Assembly: GCA_903927005.1 (NCBI GenBank)
Contig: CAIYLH010000065.1
Span: 1 to 40,900 of the forward strand
Length of the DNA stretch: 40,900 nucleotides
Reading direction: 5' to 3'
From: an uncultured Pseudomonadota bacterium
GTDB taxonomy: Bacteria; Pseudomonadota; Gammaproteobacteria; Steroidobacterales; Steroidobacteraceae
Of this stretch, positions 1 to 9,673 are shown piece after piece. The notes under the pieces were generated by a model. The model was given only the letters and a program-made list of their open reading frames with translations, ran no database searches and was not told where the DNA came from. Numbering within the stretch: the first letter of the stretch is position 1; each line of letters begins with the position of its first letter. Position numbers and translations under genes: made by a program.

Positions 1-1
1 C

Positions 2-242
2 AGCGAGCGCAACACCAGTCGCACCTGTTCAGCGTGCGGGGCCCTCACGGGCCCCGCCGGTGTCAATGGGTTGCGTGTAAGGTCGCTGGATGTGTGGTGA
101 GTGCCGGTGTGCTCACGACCGCGACGGCAACGTCGCGAAAGGCATCCTTAGCCGCGAGGGGGTGTCCCTCGTCCGTGCACGGGAACGAGTCATCGCCACG
201 GCACGCGCGGGCAAGCCGGACACCTCGTCCGCGCGAGGCTAA
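2..242 (+). pseudogene. tnpB: 3' end of tnpB (IS200/IS605-type RNA-guided nuclease), frameshifted, cut by window edge
   Basis: Read from base 2, the frame gives SERNTSRTCSACGALTGPAG, the first half of the TnpB C-terminal zinc finger (CxxC), and stops at 98-100. Dropping one base near 86 moves into the frame that reads SWMCGECRCAHDRDGNVAKG and runs to TAA at 240-242. This supplies the second CxxC and the HDRD motif that carries the third RuvC aspartate. TnpB is known as the RNA-guided endonuclease of IS200/IS605 and IS607 elements. The join implies one inserted base, so the copy is probably dead unless the base is a sequencing error. The upstream part lies outside the window. The family call rests on these motifs and is firm; the exact IS family is unknown. 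Confidence 0.8.
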
Positions 243-300
243 GGAAAGCGAGTGTCGGGGCGGCGGCATGAGCACCAGCTATTAGGGAGGCGACAAGCGA
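100..300 (+). ncRNA. Candidate omega RNA (reRNA) scaffold at tnpB 3' end
   Basis: The tnpB tail and the bases after it are unusually rich in pairing. CGCGAC (120-125) pairs with GTCGCG (132-137) around a GGCAAC loop. TCCTTAGCC (145-153) pairs with GGCTAAGGA (237-245). CTCGT (168-172) pairs with ACGAG (185-189) around a CCGTGCACGG palindrome. CCTCG (223-227) pairs with CGAGG (234-238) and competes with the long-range stem. In TnpB elements the guide RNA is known to come from the 3' end of the gene plus the right end of the element. The location fits, but both ends are guesses. Some of the pairing could simply reflect GC-rich coding sequence. The remaining bases up to 432 show no gene; GCGACAA (290-296) and TTGTCGC (350-356) form a further short inverted repeat. 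Confidence 0.4.
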
Positions 301-327
301 CAGGGGGATTGCCCTCATTGGGACTAG

Positions 328-1860
<1,533 letters not shown>

Positions 1861-1867
1861 ACCGGGC

Positions 1868-4060
1868 TCAACGCCCGGCGGCGGCCTCCTGCTCGCGATA
1901 GCCCTTCCACGTCTCGTCGATCACGTAAGCGTGGATATCGTCGACATCCTGTTCGCTCAGAATATCGTCGAAACGTTCCATTCCGGTCGGTGCAACCGCG
2001 CCGTGCAGTACGATCTCCTTGAACATCGCCTGGAAACCGGCGTTGAGCTTGCGCAGATCCGGCGTAATGCTGACGCCGAACACATGGCAGCGCGAGCACT
2101 CCTGGATGAACAGCATCTCGCCATGGCTGACGTGAGCTGCGTCCGCCGTCTGGACCGGAGGGCGTTCGAACGGCTGAGGTTGCAGTGCAGGCGGCGCAGG
2201 CACCGTGCCACCGCCGAGCTTGAACGCGATGATCCGGTTGACGTTTTCGTAGCGTGACGCTGCGCTGCTAGCAGGAGCCGGACCGACCGTGATGGCGGCA
2301 CCGCCATAGCCGACCTGGACTGCAACGTACTGCTCGTCGTTCACCGTGTACGTCATCGGTGCCGCCATGATGTGGCTGCCGGTCGTGATCACCTTTAGAA
2401 CCGCACCGGTATCCGCGGCATACACCCACAATTCGCCACTGCCGCGGCCCTGGAACACCAGATTTCCGGCGGTGCTCATCACGCCACCGTCGTAGCCGCG
2501 CATGCCGGAGGAAGTTTCATGCTCCCACACAACCTTCTGCGCGATCGGATCCCACGCGCGGATCAACTCACGCACGAGCTTCTCCTTGCGTTCCGCCTGG
2601 ATGGTTGAAAGCTCCGGCAGCGGGCCATAGAGGCGCTTGAGATCGGCTGCGACGTACGTGTCGTCGGGCATGATGGCGTTAACGGTGAAGAATCCGTCCA
2701 GGTATTTCACAGTGCCGCCGTTATGCACCATGTCGACCCAGACATTCGGCACATCGATCACCGGGATGTAAACGAGTCCGGTGCCCAGACTGTAGGACAT
2801 CGGCATCCACGTGTGGCCACCGGCCCAGGACGGGTAAACGTTCTTCGGTGCCATTGACCAGTCACCAGCGCTGGTCGTGATCGGGCGGCCGGTCTTGAGG
2901 TCAACGCCAGTTGCCCAGTTGACGTACGTGTAGTTCTGCGCGGACAACAATTCGCCCGTGCGGCGATCGAGCACGTAGTAGAAGCCGTTCTTCGACGCCT
3001 GCATGAGCACCTGCCGCGGCCGCCCACCGATGGGAAGCTCTGCCAGCACCATTTTCTGCACTGCATCGTAGTCCCACTGATCGTGCGGCGTCGTCTGGTA
3101 GTGCCAGGCGAGGCGGCCGGATCCAGCGTGCAGGGCGACGATGCTCGCGGTGAACAGCGCGTCGAAACGCGCTGGACCCACCTGACGCAGGTCGTATGGC
3201 GCCGCATTCGCGGTACCGAAGTAGACGATGTCGAGATCGGGATCGTAGGCGAAGCCATCCCAGGCGGTACCGCCACCCCTGAAATCAGGAGCCCGTCCGG
3301 CGTCCCAGGTATTGTCGGCCAGCACGAGCTCCGGATGCTCCAAGCGCTTTCCTGGTGCTGGCGGTACCGTGTAAAAACGCCACCGGAACGCGCCGGTCCT
3401 CAGATCGTAGGCCGATACATAACCGCGCACGCCGCCCTTGCCCATGTCCGAGCCGCTGTTGCCAATGACGACAACCTTGCCCGCAACGATCGGCGCACCG
3501 GTACTGGAGTAGAACTGCTTGTGGTCGACGATCGTATCCTTGACCCACAGCCGCCGGCCGCTCTTCGCGTCGATCGCGTGCAGACGCCCGTCGACGGAGG
3601 CGACGTAGACTCGCCCCTGCCAGACGGCGACGCCACGATTGACCATGTCGCAGCACGGATTACGCGCCGCCTGATAGGCAGCCTTCGGGTCGTAGCGCCA
3701 CAGCTCATGGCCCGTCACGGCATCCACGGCATAGACGTAGCCCCAGGTACCGGAGGTGTACATCACCCCGTCAACGACGAGGGGAGTCGCCTCCTGGCCG
3801 CGCCGCGGGTTACCGAGATCGTATTGCCAGGCGAAGCCGAGCGAGCTGACGTTCGCGGCGTTGATTTTCTTCAGCGGCGAGTAGTAAGTGCCATCTTTGT
3901 CACGCCCACCGGTGAACCAGTTACCGGGTTCTGCCGCCGCGCCGCGCAACCGCGCCGCGTCAACGTTACCGGCCGACGACGCCGGCGCGGCCGTCGCGGT
4001 TAACCAGCCGAAGGCGCCAATGCACAGCATGAAGGTCAATGTGTTCGAAGGTTTCTTCAC
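1868..4060 (-). CDS. PQQ-dependent quinohemoprotein alcohol dehydrogenase with C-terminal cytochrome c
   Basis: 730 aa, periplasmic. A signal peptide ends near residue 29. An eight-bladed PQQ propeller spans about 40-615 and a cytochrome c domain about 640-730, with heme site CSRCH (655-659) and likely axial Met694. The vicinal disulfide Cys136-Cys137 that stacks on PQQ is present, as are the probable metal ligand Asn285, floor Trp267 and Lys357. The catalytic base is Asp330 in WDYD. Asp332, two residues on, is the extra acid found in lanthanide-using enzymes such as XoxF and ExaF/PedH. Where family members usually have the metal-ligand Glu before GVRGY, this protein has Asp205 followed by a short insertion. 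Substrate is unknown; a primary alcohol or aldehyde is likely. It lies 74 bp after the M24 peptidase gene on the same strand. Confidence 0.93.
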   Translation of the reverse strand: MKKPSNTLTFMLCIGAFGWLTATAAPASSAGNVDAARLRGAAAEPGNWFTGGRDKDGTYYSPLKKINAANVSSLGFAWQYDLGNPRRGQEATPLVVDGVMYTSGTWGYVYAVDAVTGHELWRYDPKAAYQAARNPCCDMVNRGVAVWQGRVYVASVDGRLHAIDAKSGRRLWVKDTIVDHKQFYSSTGAPIVAGKVVVIGNSGSDMGKGGVRGYVSAYDLRTGAFRWRFYTVPPAPGKRLEHPELVLADNTWDAGRAPDFRGGGTAWDGFAYDPDLDIVYFGTANAAPYDLRQVGPARFDALFTASIVALHAGSGRLAWHYQTTPHDQWDYDAVQKMVLAELPIGGRPRQVLMQASKNGFYYVLDRRTGELLSAQNYTYVNWATGVDLKTGRPITTSAGDWSMAPKNVYPSWAGGHTWMPMSYSLGTGLVYIPVIDVPNVWVDMVHNGGTVKYLDGFFTVNAIMPDDTYVAADLKRLYGPLPELSTIQAERKEKLVRELIRAWDPIAQKVVWEHETSSGMRGYDGGVMSTAGNLVFQGRGSGELWVYAADTGAVLKVITTGSHIMAAPMTYTVNDEQYVAVQVGYGGAAITVGPAPASSAASRYENVNRIIAFKLGGGTVPAPPALQPQPFERPPVQTADAAHVSHGEMLFIQECSRCHVFGVSITPDLRKLNAGFQAMFKEIVLHGAVAPTGMERFDDILSEQDVDDIHAYVIDETWKGYREQEAAAGR

Positions 4061-4134
4061 GACAGCTCGCTCCCAAAATTTTCGCCCACAGCCTACGTCG
4101 CCCAGCGCCCCGGCACAACGGCGCCGGTCTGACC

Positions 4135-4815
4135 CTAAAGTGTCAGCAGCTCCTCGCAGAACGCGCCGATCCGCTCGGCGCGATCGACGAAATGAATCTC
4201 CAGGATCCAGTGCCGCGGATTCCCGTCGGCATCCCGCTCGCGAAGCAAAATGTCGTTACCAGGCCGGATCGAGAATCGGCGGGCATTGCGCGGCGCCTGC
4301 TCGTGCGGAAAGTGACCGATCAGATGGCCTGCGGTCGGCGCGCCGAACTCCCAGCCAAAATCGCCCGCTAGGGCATGCACGTAGTCGTACAGTGCACCGG
4401 CGCTAAGGCCGGGCATTGCCTCGTATAGTTCGCGGCCGAGGCGCAACGCCGACTCTATGTCAGCAACCAGCTGCCGCTTGCGTGGATTGTCGCCGACCAC
4501 GTACGTCTTGCCGTAGTCAGCCTCCCATTCGCCAAAGACCGGCCCCAGGTCGACCACCACGAGGTCGTCCTCGGCGATACGCAGGTCCTCCGCATCGTCG
4601 TAGTAGGTCAGCAGTGTATTAGCGCCGCAGCGCACAACCCGGCGGTGCCAATGGCGCCGCAGGCCGAAGCGTTCCCGCGCAAGGACGTCGATGGCCGCGC
4701 TAAGCTCACTCTCAAGGACGCCTGGCCGGATCATGCCGGAGGCGACGACCGCCTCGAACAACTCCTCGGCCCGGCCTTGCGCCGCCTTCAGATTCTGCGC
4801 TACCTCGATCGTCAC
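4135..4815 (-). CDS. M24 family metallopeptidase (Xaa-Pro aminopeptidase-like)
   Basis: About 226 aa, a single 'pita-bread' catalytic domain without the N-terminal domain of full-length Xaa-Pro peptidases. All five metal-ligand positions are visible: Asp in VVVDLGP, Asp in EADYGK, His in AGHLIGHFPHE, Glu in ILEIHF and a C-terminal Glu in CEELLTL. No signal peptide follows the chosen start, so it is probably cytoplasmic. The frame is open to 5010 on the minus strand, but the extension runs into the divergent nfeD gene and is low-complexity. GTG 4815 is preferred because homology starts at TIEVAQNLKAAQ and a G-rich stretch lies just upstream. GTG 4839 and 4863 are alternatives. The substrate is unknown, and some M24 proteins are not peptidases. 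Confidence 0.85.
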   Translation of the reverse strand: MTIEVAQNLKAAQGRAEELFEAVVASGMIRPGVLESELSAAIDVLARERFGLRRHWHRRVVRCGANTLLTYYDDAEDLRIAEDDLVVVDLGPVFGEWEADYGKTYVVGDNPRKRQLVADIESALRLGRELYEAMPGLSAGALYDYVHALAGDFGWEFGAPTAGHLIGHFPHEQAPRNARRFSIRPGNDILLRERDADGNPRHWILEIHFVDRAERIGAFCEELLTL

Positions 4816-4975
4816 GACTGCCCCCGCTACCTTGCTCACAACGCGGCCGCTACTATCGTTCACCGGCGGCCTCCCGCCAAGTCCGGCGTCCGACCCGGCA
4901 CCGGCGGCTGTGGCTACCGACCGGGCAGGGGGCCATACTCCCCCTAGAACCGCTATTGCGATCGAAGGAGCGAAC

Positions 4976-5410
4976 ATGATTTGGTGGGGCTGGGTCCTCT
5001 TGGGGGCCATTCTGCTGGCTGCGGAGCTGACTTTTATCGATGCGCAGTTCTACCTGGTGTTCGTAGGCGCCTCGGCCGTTGCGGTCGGCATTACGAGCCA
5101 CGCCTACCCGTCCCTCTCGCCAGCACTGCAGTGGGCGCTGTTTGGCGCCATTTCCATCGCCACCGTGCTGACCTTCCGTCGCTCGATCTACGCACGCCTG
5201 CGCGGCAATACGAGCGTTGAGGTAGAAACCGGCCCGGTCGGCCGGGAGCTGGCGTTGCCGCAGTCGCTGGCACCGGGCGAGAGCTGCCAGGCGGAATTCC
5301 GCGGCAGTCACTGGACCGTCACCAACGGCAGCGAACAGTCGCTCATCGAGGGCACGCGCGTCCGCGTCGTGCGTGTACAGGGGCTCGCGCTCGTCGTCGA
5401 GTCCGCCTGA
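4976..5410 (+). CDS. NfeD family membrane protein (short form)
   Basis: 144 aa. Two hydrophobic stretches (about 3-24 and 27-75, with a possible break between helices) anchor it in the inner membrane. The C-terminal 70 residues form the soluble beta-barrel (OB-like) domain of short NfeD proteins. ATG 4976 has a clear AAGGAG seven bases upstream. The frame stays open upstream to 4691, but that is antisense to the M24 gene. NfeD partners are characteristically encoded next to SPFH proteins, as here: qmcA starts 18 bp downstream. The pair is thought to act in membrane quality control or lipid microdomain organisation. Confidence 0.92.
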   Translation: MIWWGWVLLGAILLAAELTFIDAQFYLVFVGASAVAVGITSHAYPSLSPALQWALFGAISIATVLTFRRSIYARLRGNTSVEVETGPVGRELALPQSLAPGESCQAEFRGSHWTVTNGSEQSLIEGTRVRVVRVQGLALVVESA

Positions 5411-5428
5411 GTTAACTGGGGAGGGAAC

Positions 5429-6358
5429 ATGGAAGTATTGATCGCCGTTGGCGCCATCGTCCTGCTGATCGTCCTGGCGCTGTCCAAGACCTTGCAGGTA
5501 GTGCCACAGCAGAACGCATTCGTCGTCGAACGGCTGGGCAAGTACAGCCGCACGCTGCAGGCGGGTTTTCACATCCTGGTGCCGTTTGTCGAAAACGTCG
5601 CCTATCGGCACAGCCTTAAGGAACAGGCGCTGGATGTCGCCGAACAGATCTGCATCACGCGCGACAACGTACAGGTCGGCGTCGACGCAGTGCTCTACAT
5701 GCAGGTGCTCGACCCGCATCTGGCCTCATACGGCATCACCAATTACGGTTTTGCGATCTCCCAGCTGGCCCAGACCACGCTGCGCAGCGAGATCGGCAAG
5801 ATCGAACTGGACCGCACCTTCGAGGCTCGTGGCACCATCAACGCGAACGTCGTTAGCGAGTTGGACAAGGCGTCAGCCGCGTGGGGCGTCAAGGTGATGC
5901 GCTACGAGATCAAGAACATCACCCCACCCAAGGACGTGCTGCAGGCGATGGAGAAGCAGATGCGTGCCGAGCGCGAAAAGCGCGCCGTGGTGCTGACCTC
6001 CGAGGGCGAGCGGGACGCGAAGATCAACCAGGCCGAGGGTGACAAGCAGCGCGTGATCAAGGCCTCCGAGGCTTTCAAGCAGCAGCAGATCAACGAGGCG
6101 CAGGGCCAGGCCGAGGCCATTCTCTCGGTTGCGAAAGCCACCGCCGAAGGCCTGCGTCAGGTCGGCATCGCGCTGAGCGGCGAGGGCGGAACCGAGGCGA
6201 TGCAGCTGCGCATCGGCGAGGAATACGTCAAGCAGTTCGGCAAGCTGGCAAAGGAGTCGAACACGCTGGTGCTACCGGCCAACCTGTCCGACCTCGGCTC
6301 GATCGTGACCATGGCAACCAGCATTGCACGTCGGCCTCCGCCGGCTACGGGCGGCTGA
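5429..6358 (+). CDS. qmcA: SPFH/band 7 (paraslipin) membrane protein QmcA
   Basis: 309 aa. One N-terminal transmembrane helix (about 3-21) is followed by an SPFH domain (about 22-190) with VVPQQNAFVVERLGK and TLRSEIGKIELDRTF. A charged Ala/Glu-rich coiled coil (about 190-250) follows, then a C-terminal segment. This is the usual architecture and length of QmcA/paraslipin. It should form large oligomers on the inner membrane with the NfeD partner encoded just upstream. GGGAGGG precedes the ATG. It ends at a strong hairpin shared with the convergent ybiT gene. Confidence 0.94.
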   Translation: MEVLIAVGAIVLLIVLALSKTLQVVPQQNAFVVERLGKYSRTLQAGFHILVPFVENVAYRHSLKEQALDVAEQICITRDNVQVGVDAVLYMQVLDPHLASYGITNYGFAISQLAQTTLRSEIGKIELDRTFEARGTINANVVSELDKASAAWGVKVMRYEIKNITPPKDVLQAMEKQMRAEREKRAVVLTSEGERDAKINQAEGDKQRVIKASEAFKQQQINEAQGQAEAILSVAKATAEGLRQVGIALSGEGGTEAMQLRIGEEYVKQFGKLAKESNTLVLPANLSDLGSIVTMATSIARRPPPATGG

Positions 6359-6371
6359 AGCGCGGCTTAAA

Positions 6372-6400
6372 GGCGTCGGCGCGTGTTACGCGTCGACGCC
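6372..6400. terminator. Hairpin between convergent qmcA and ybiT, candidate bidirectional terminator
   Basis: GGCGTCG (6372-6378) pairs with CGACGCC (6394-6400). After one mismatch, CGCGT (6380-6384) pairs with ACGCG (6388-6392) around a GTT loop. It sits right after the qmcA stop and its right half lies in the last codons of ybiT. There is no T tract on either side, so termination is inferred from position and stem strength. Confidence 0.55.
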
Positions 6401-7990
6401 CTGATCGCTGAGGTACTCGTCGTAGGTGCCGCGGAAGTCGCTATACGAGCCGCCCGGCCGCAACTCGATGATCCGGTTCGCCAGCCCGCCGACGAACTCC
6501 CGGTCGTGCGATACGAACACGATGGTGCCGGGGTACTTCTCGAGCCCAATTTGCAGCGACTCGATCGTCTCCATGTCCATGTGGTTGGTCGGCTCGTCCA
6601 TCAGCAACACGTTCGGCTTGGTCAGGATCAGCTTGCCGTAGATCATGCGGCCCTTCTCTCCGCCTGACAGCACCTTCACCGACTTCTTGGTCTCGTCCCC
6701 CGAGAACAGCAGGCGACCCAGCGTCGCGCGCACCAGCTGGTCATCGTCGGCCTTGCCGGTGTACTGGCTCATCCACGAGAACAGGTCCGTCTTGGCCTCA
6801 AACTCGGCCTGCGGGTCCTGCGGCATGTAGCCGGTCTGCGCGTTCTCAACCCAGGTGACCCGACCCGCCGTCGGGTGCAGCTCGCCTGCAAGGCAGCGCA
6901 TCAGCGTGGTCTTGCCGATACCGTTTGGACCGATGATCGCGACTCGGTCGCCCGCCTCGATGGTGAGGTCGAACTTCTTGAAGATATCCTCGTCGGTGCC
7001 CGGGTAGCGGAACGCCAGATTCTCGACGGTCAGCGCTGAGCGATAGAGCTTCTTGGCCTGCTCGAAGCGAATGTACGGGTTCTGGCGCGAGGAAGGCCGG
7101 ATCTCCTCGATCTTGATCTTTTCCAGCTGCTTCTTGCGCGAGGTCGCCTGGCGCGCCTTGGACGCGTTCGCGGAGAAGCGACGGACGAACTCCTGCAGGT
7201 CCGAAATGCGGTCGCGGGCCTTGGCGTTGGAGGACTCGACGCGCGCGCGCGCCTGCACGGAGGCGAGCATGAAATCGTCGTAGTTGCCCGGATAGATCTT
7301 CAGCTGCTGGTAGTCGAGGTCCGCAATGTGGGTGCAGACCTGGTTCAGGAAGTGACGATCGTGGCTGATGATGATCATCGTCGCGTCGTACTCGTTCAAC
7401 GCCCGTTCCAGCCAACCAATCGAGTGGATGTCGAGGTTGTTGGTCGGCTCGTCGAGCAGCAGCACGTCTGGCTTCGAGAACAGCGCCTGGGCGAGCAGCA
7501 CGCGCAGCTTCAGTCCCGGCGGCACCTCGCGCATCGGGCCGTTGTGCCGCGTCTCGTCGATGCCCGCATCGATCAGGATGGCGCCCGCACGCGCCTCGGC
7601 GGTATAGCCATCGTATTCGGCGAACTTGCCCTCGAGCTCGGCGGCGCGCATGTAGTCATCGTCGCTGGCATCGGGATTGGCGTAAATGAGGTCGCGCTCT
7701 TTCATCGCGCTCCACATCTCGACGTGACCCTGCATGACGACGTCGAGGACCCTCTCGTCCTCGTAACCGAACTGGTTCTGGTTAAGCTTGCCGAGCCGCG
7801 CTCCCGCCTGGAGCATCACGTCGCCGGCGCTGGCTTCAAGGTCACTGCCCAATACCTTCATGAGGGTGGACTTGCCGCTGCCATTGGCCCCGATCAAACC
7901 GTAGCGGTTGCCGTCTGAAAATTTGACGGTGACCTTCTCGAACAGGGGCTTGGCGCCGAACTGGATGGCAAGACCGGAAGTAGCAAGCAT
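6386..7990 (-). CDS. ybiT: ABC-F ATPase YbiT (ribosome-associated)
   Basis: 534 aa, two ABC domains and no membrane segment. The first Walker A is GANGSGKST (34-42) and the first Walker B ends in LLLDEPTNNLD. The first signature region is the divergent PPGLKLRVLLAQ (157-168) typical of YbiT. A linker (about 240-310) with RFSANASKARQATSR joins the domains. The second half has Walker A GPNGIGKTT (354-362), a canonical LSGGEKGR signature and a Walker B with DEPTNHMD. ABC-F proteins bind the ribosomal E site; YbiT's physiological role is not well settled. Length and motif order match E. coli YbiT throughout. It is divergent from the thioredoxin gene across a 366 bp GC-rich gap. Confidence 0.95.
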   Translation of the reverse strand: MLATSGLAIQFGAKPLFEKVTVKFSDGNRYGLIGANGSGKSTLMKVLGSDLEASAGDVMLQAGARLGKLNQNQFGYEDERVLDVVMQGHVEMWSAMKERDLIYANPDASDDDYMRAAELEGKFAEYDGYTAEARAGAILIDAGIDETRHNGPMREVPPGLKLRVLLAQALFSKPDVLLLDEPTNNLDIHSIGWLERALNEYDATMIIISHDRHFLNQVCTHIADLDYQQLKIYPGNYDDFMLASVQARARVESSNAKARDRISDLQEFVRRFSANASKARQATSRKKQLEKIKIEEIRPSSRQNPYIRFEQAKKLYRSALTVENLAFRYPGTDEDIFKKFDLTIEAGDRVAIIGPNGIGKTTLMRCLAGELHPTAGRVTWVENAQTGYMPQDPQAEFEAKTDLFSWMSQYTGKADDDQLVRATLGRLLFSGDETKKSVKVLSGGEKGRMIYGKLILTKPNVLLMDEPTNHMDMETIESLQIGLEKYPGTIVFVSHDREFVGGLANRIIELRPGGSYSDFRGTYDEYLSDQGVDA

Positions 7991-8356
7991 GATGGACGAC
8001 GACCCACGCGAATACGCCCGGTTTGGCCGGGCTGGAATACAAAAATAGAACCCTGCGGGTGGAATGCCCGGGGACGGGGGGACCCGCGCGCCACGGGCGC
8101 AAGCCCACGGTGTCTGGCGCCGGGCGGCCCGGCAGGGGCCCGTCCCGGCGGCGCGATTCTAGCCCAGCCAGACCTACGCCGGTGCGGTTTCCCCCAACCC
8201 GCGCCAGCCACCAGCTGGTTACGGTCCCGCCCGGTAGGGGGACCAGGGCCAAAGCTGGCCGCGCCGGCAGGGTCAGGCCCAGCCGGCCCGCGACGCCGGC
8301 CAAGCGGCCAGGGCCACAGCGCCCTAAGATAGGCACCCCACCTGACAGCCCGCCGC
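7991..8356. other. 366 bp GC-rich divergent intergenic region
   Basis: This lies between the starts of ybiT (minus) and the thioredoxin gene (plus) and must hold both promoters. It is dominated by runs of G and C with many short self-complementary GC blocks. No convincing -35/-10 pair, operator or small gene was found. Reading frames that cross it are long only because stop codons are scarce at this composition. Confidence 0.6.
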
Positions 8357-8884
8357 ATGACCCGACGCCTCGTCCTCGCCCTGCTATTGATGCTCGCCGC
8401 CACTGCCTGGGCGGGACCCCCCGCCGAGGTGCCGGTCGGTGGCAGGCTGCGCGATGCCCAGCTGCGCGGCCTGAACGGGCCTGCGCGCGCGCTGTCCGGA
8501 TTCCGCGGCCGCCCGCTGCTCATCAACGTCTGGGCCAGCTGGTGTGGCCCCTGCCGCTCGGAAATGGCGTCGCTGGAGCGCCTCGCTTGGCACGATCAGG
8601 CCAGCCGCTTCGCCATCATCGGAATTTCGACTGACGACTACATCGATAAGGCGCGCGCCTGGCTCACCGATTCCAACGCCACCATCTACCAGTTCATCGA
8701 CAGCGACCTGCAGATGGAAAACATGCTGGGCGCCTCAAGACTGCCGCTGACCGTATTCGTCGACGCAAGTGGCAGGGTCCTGCGAAAAGTCTATGGTGCG
8801 CGCCAGTGGGATAGCGTCGAATCGCTGCAACTGGTCACCGAGACCTTTGCCGCGACCTCCGCCACTGCCCCGCCCCGTCACTGA
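8357..8884 (+). CDS. TlpA/ResA-like periplasmic thioredoxin-fold protein
   Basis: 175 aa. A signal peptide of about 19 residues ends at AWA-GPP. The thioredoxin fold follows, with active site WCGPC (Cys63, Cys66) and the cis-Pro region in SRLPLTVFVD. It should act as a periplasmic thiol-disulfide reductase or oxidase. The CGPC motif and length resemble TlpA/ResA proteins. Partner unknown. The start is the first ATG after the GC-rich intergenic region; no strong ribosome site is seen. The tRNA-binding gene follows after 33 bp. It is one of three TlpA-like proteins in the window. Confidence 0.9.
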   Translation: MTRRLVLALLLMLAATAWAGPPAEVPVGGRLRDAQLRGLNGPARALSGFRGRPLLINVWASWCGPCRSEMASLERLAWHDQASRFAIIGISTDDYIDKARAWLTDSNATIYQFIDSDLQMENMLGASRLPLTVFVDASGRVLRKVYGARQWDSVESLQLVTETFAATSATAPPRH

Positions 8885-8917
8885 CTTGCCGTCGCCGCTT
8901 TCACCCCGAGGTACTCA

Positions 8918-9271
8918 ATGACGCCCGCGCCGATCAAACCGCAGATCGATCTGCAAGTGTTCCAGCAGATCGACATCCGCGTCGGGACGATCCTCTCAGT
9001 ACGCGAGGTCGAAGGCTCCGACAAACTGGTGCAGCTGCGCGTGGACTTCGGCGACCACGAACGCACGATCGTGTCGGGCATCAAGACCGAGCGGCAGGAC
9101 CCACGGGAGATCGAGGGTCGGCAGGCCCTGTTCGTCGTCAACCTCGCACCACGGAAGATGCGCGGCGTGCTGTCGGAGGGGATGCTATTCGACATCGGCT
9201 ACGCCGATGGCATACAGCCGGCGCTCTGCGTGCCTGAAGCTCCCGTGGCCAACGGCGCGCGTGCTGGCTGA
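8918..9271 (+). CDS. Stand-alone tRNA-binding (EMAPII/MetRS C-terminal-like) OB-fold protein
   Basis: 117 aa, almost entirely one OB fold. Motifs IDIRVGTI, EGSDKLVQL and VVNLAPRKMRG followed by LSEGM are those of the C-terminal tRNA-binding domain of methionyl-tRNA synthetase. They are closer to that domain than to the CsaA consensus, as far as I recall it. It probably binds tRNA as a dimer, perhaps assisting a synthetase in trans. The catalytic synthetase is not encoded in the window. GAGGT lies just upstream of the ATG. No symbol is given because csaA, ygjH and metG-like forms cannot be separated here. Confidence 0.85.
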   Translation: MTPAPIKPQIDLQVFQQIDIRVGTILSVREVEGSDKLVQLRVDFGDHERTIVSGIKTERQDPREIEGRQALFVVNLAPRKMRGVLSEGMLFDIGYADGIQPALCVPEAPVANGARAG

Positions 9272-9283
9272 GCCGGTCCTGTC

Positions 9284-9586
9284 ATGAAGCCCACACCGCC
9301 GCAGCCTGGCTGGATCGAGCGCCTGTACCGCCGCGGCGTCGGAATCGCTATCCCAGTGACCATAATCGCCGGCCTCGTGCTGCTGCTCAGCGCCGGGAAT
9401 CGGCAAGGGCCTGCCGCTCCAGTGGCCGCGAAGGCCGCTGCGCAAGTGGTGTTGATGGCTGAACCGCTGCAGGAAAAGGCGCCGTCGGTGCTGCTGAAGC
9501 CACCCCCGGAGCGGCCCTGCCCGGCGGACAGCGCCGGCCACACCGCAGGGGCCTGCCGCCGCCATACCCAGCCGTCGAGTCACTGA
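9284..9586 (+). CDS. Small predicted single-pass membrane protein, unknown function
   Basis: 100 aa, not recognised. A basic N-terminus (WIERLYRRG) is followed by one hydrophobic helix (about 18-37). An Ala/Pro-rich, probably disordered tail contains two cysteines. The ATG follows the tRNA-binding gene by 12 bp on the same strand, which supports a real gene. The tail composition is what chance reading in a GC-rich genome would also give. After it, 9587-9776 holds no gene but includes one AT-rich promoter-like spot. Confidence 0.45.
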   Translation: MKPTPPQPGWIERLYRRGVGIAIPVTIIAGLVLLLSAGNRQGPAAPVAAKAAAQVVLMAEPLQEKAPSVLLKPPPERPCPADSAGHTAGACRRHTQPSSH

Positions 9587-9673
9587 AGCATCGCAATCGG
9601 CGCTCCCGCGCAACCCGATTCAGCATCAACCCCCGCCGATTGGCTTTTCCGGGTCATTTCTCGGCAACATTGA

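Noticed and set aside
36-57. 9 bp GC hairpin with TCAC loop resembling a terminator
   Set aside because: It lies inside the TnpB zinc-finger coding frame and has no T tract, so it is explained as coding sequence.
4853-5719. Minus-strand open frame of 288 codons over nfeD/qmcA
   Set aside because: It covers two clear plus-strand genes with Shine-Dalgarno sites and encodes a His/Asp/Gln-rich shadow.
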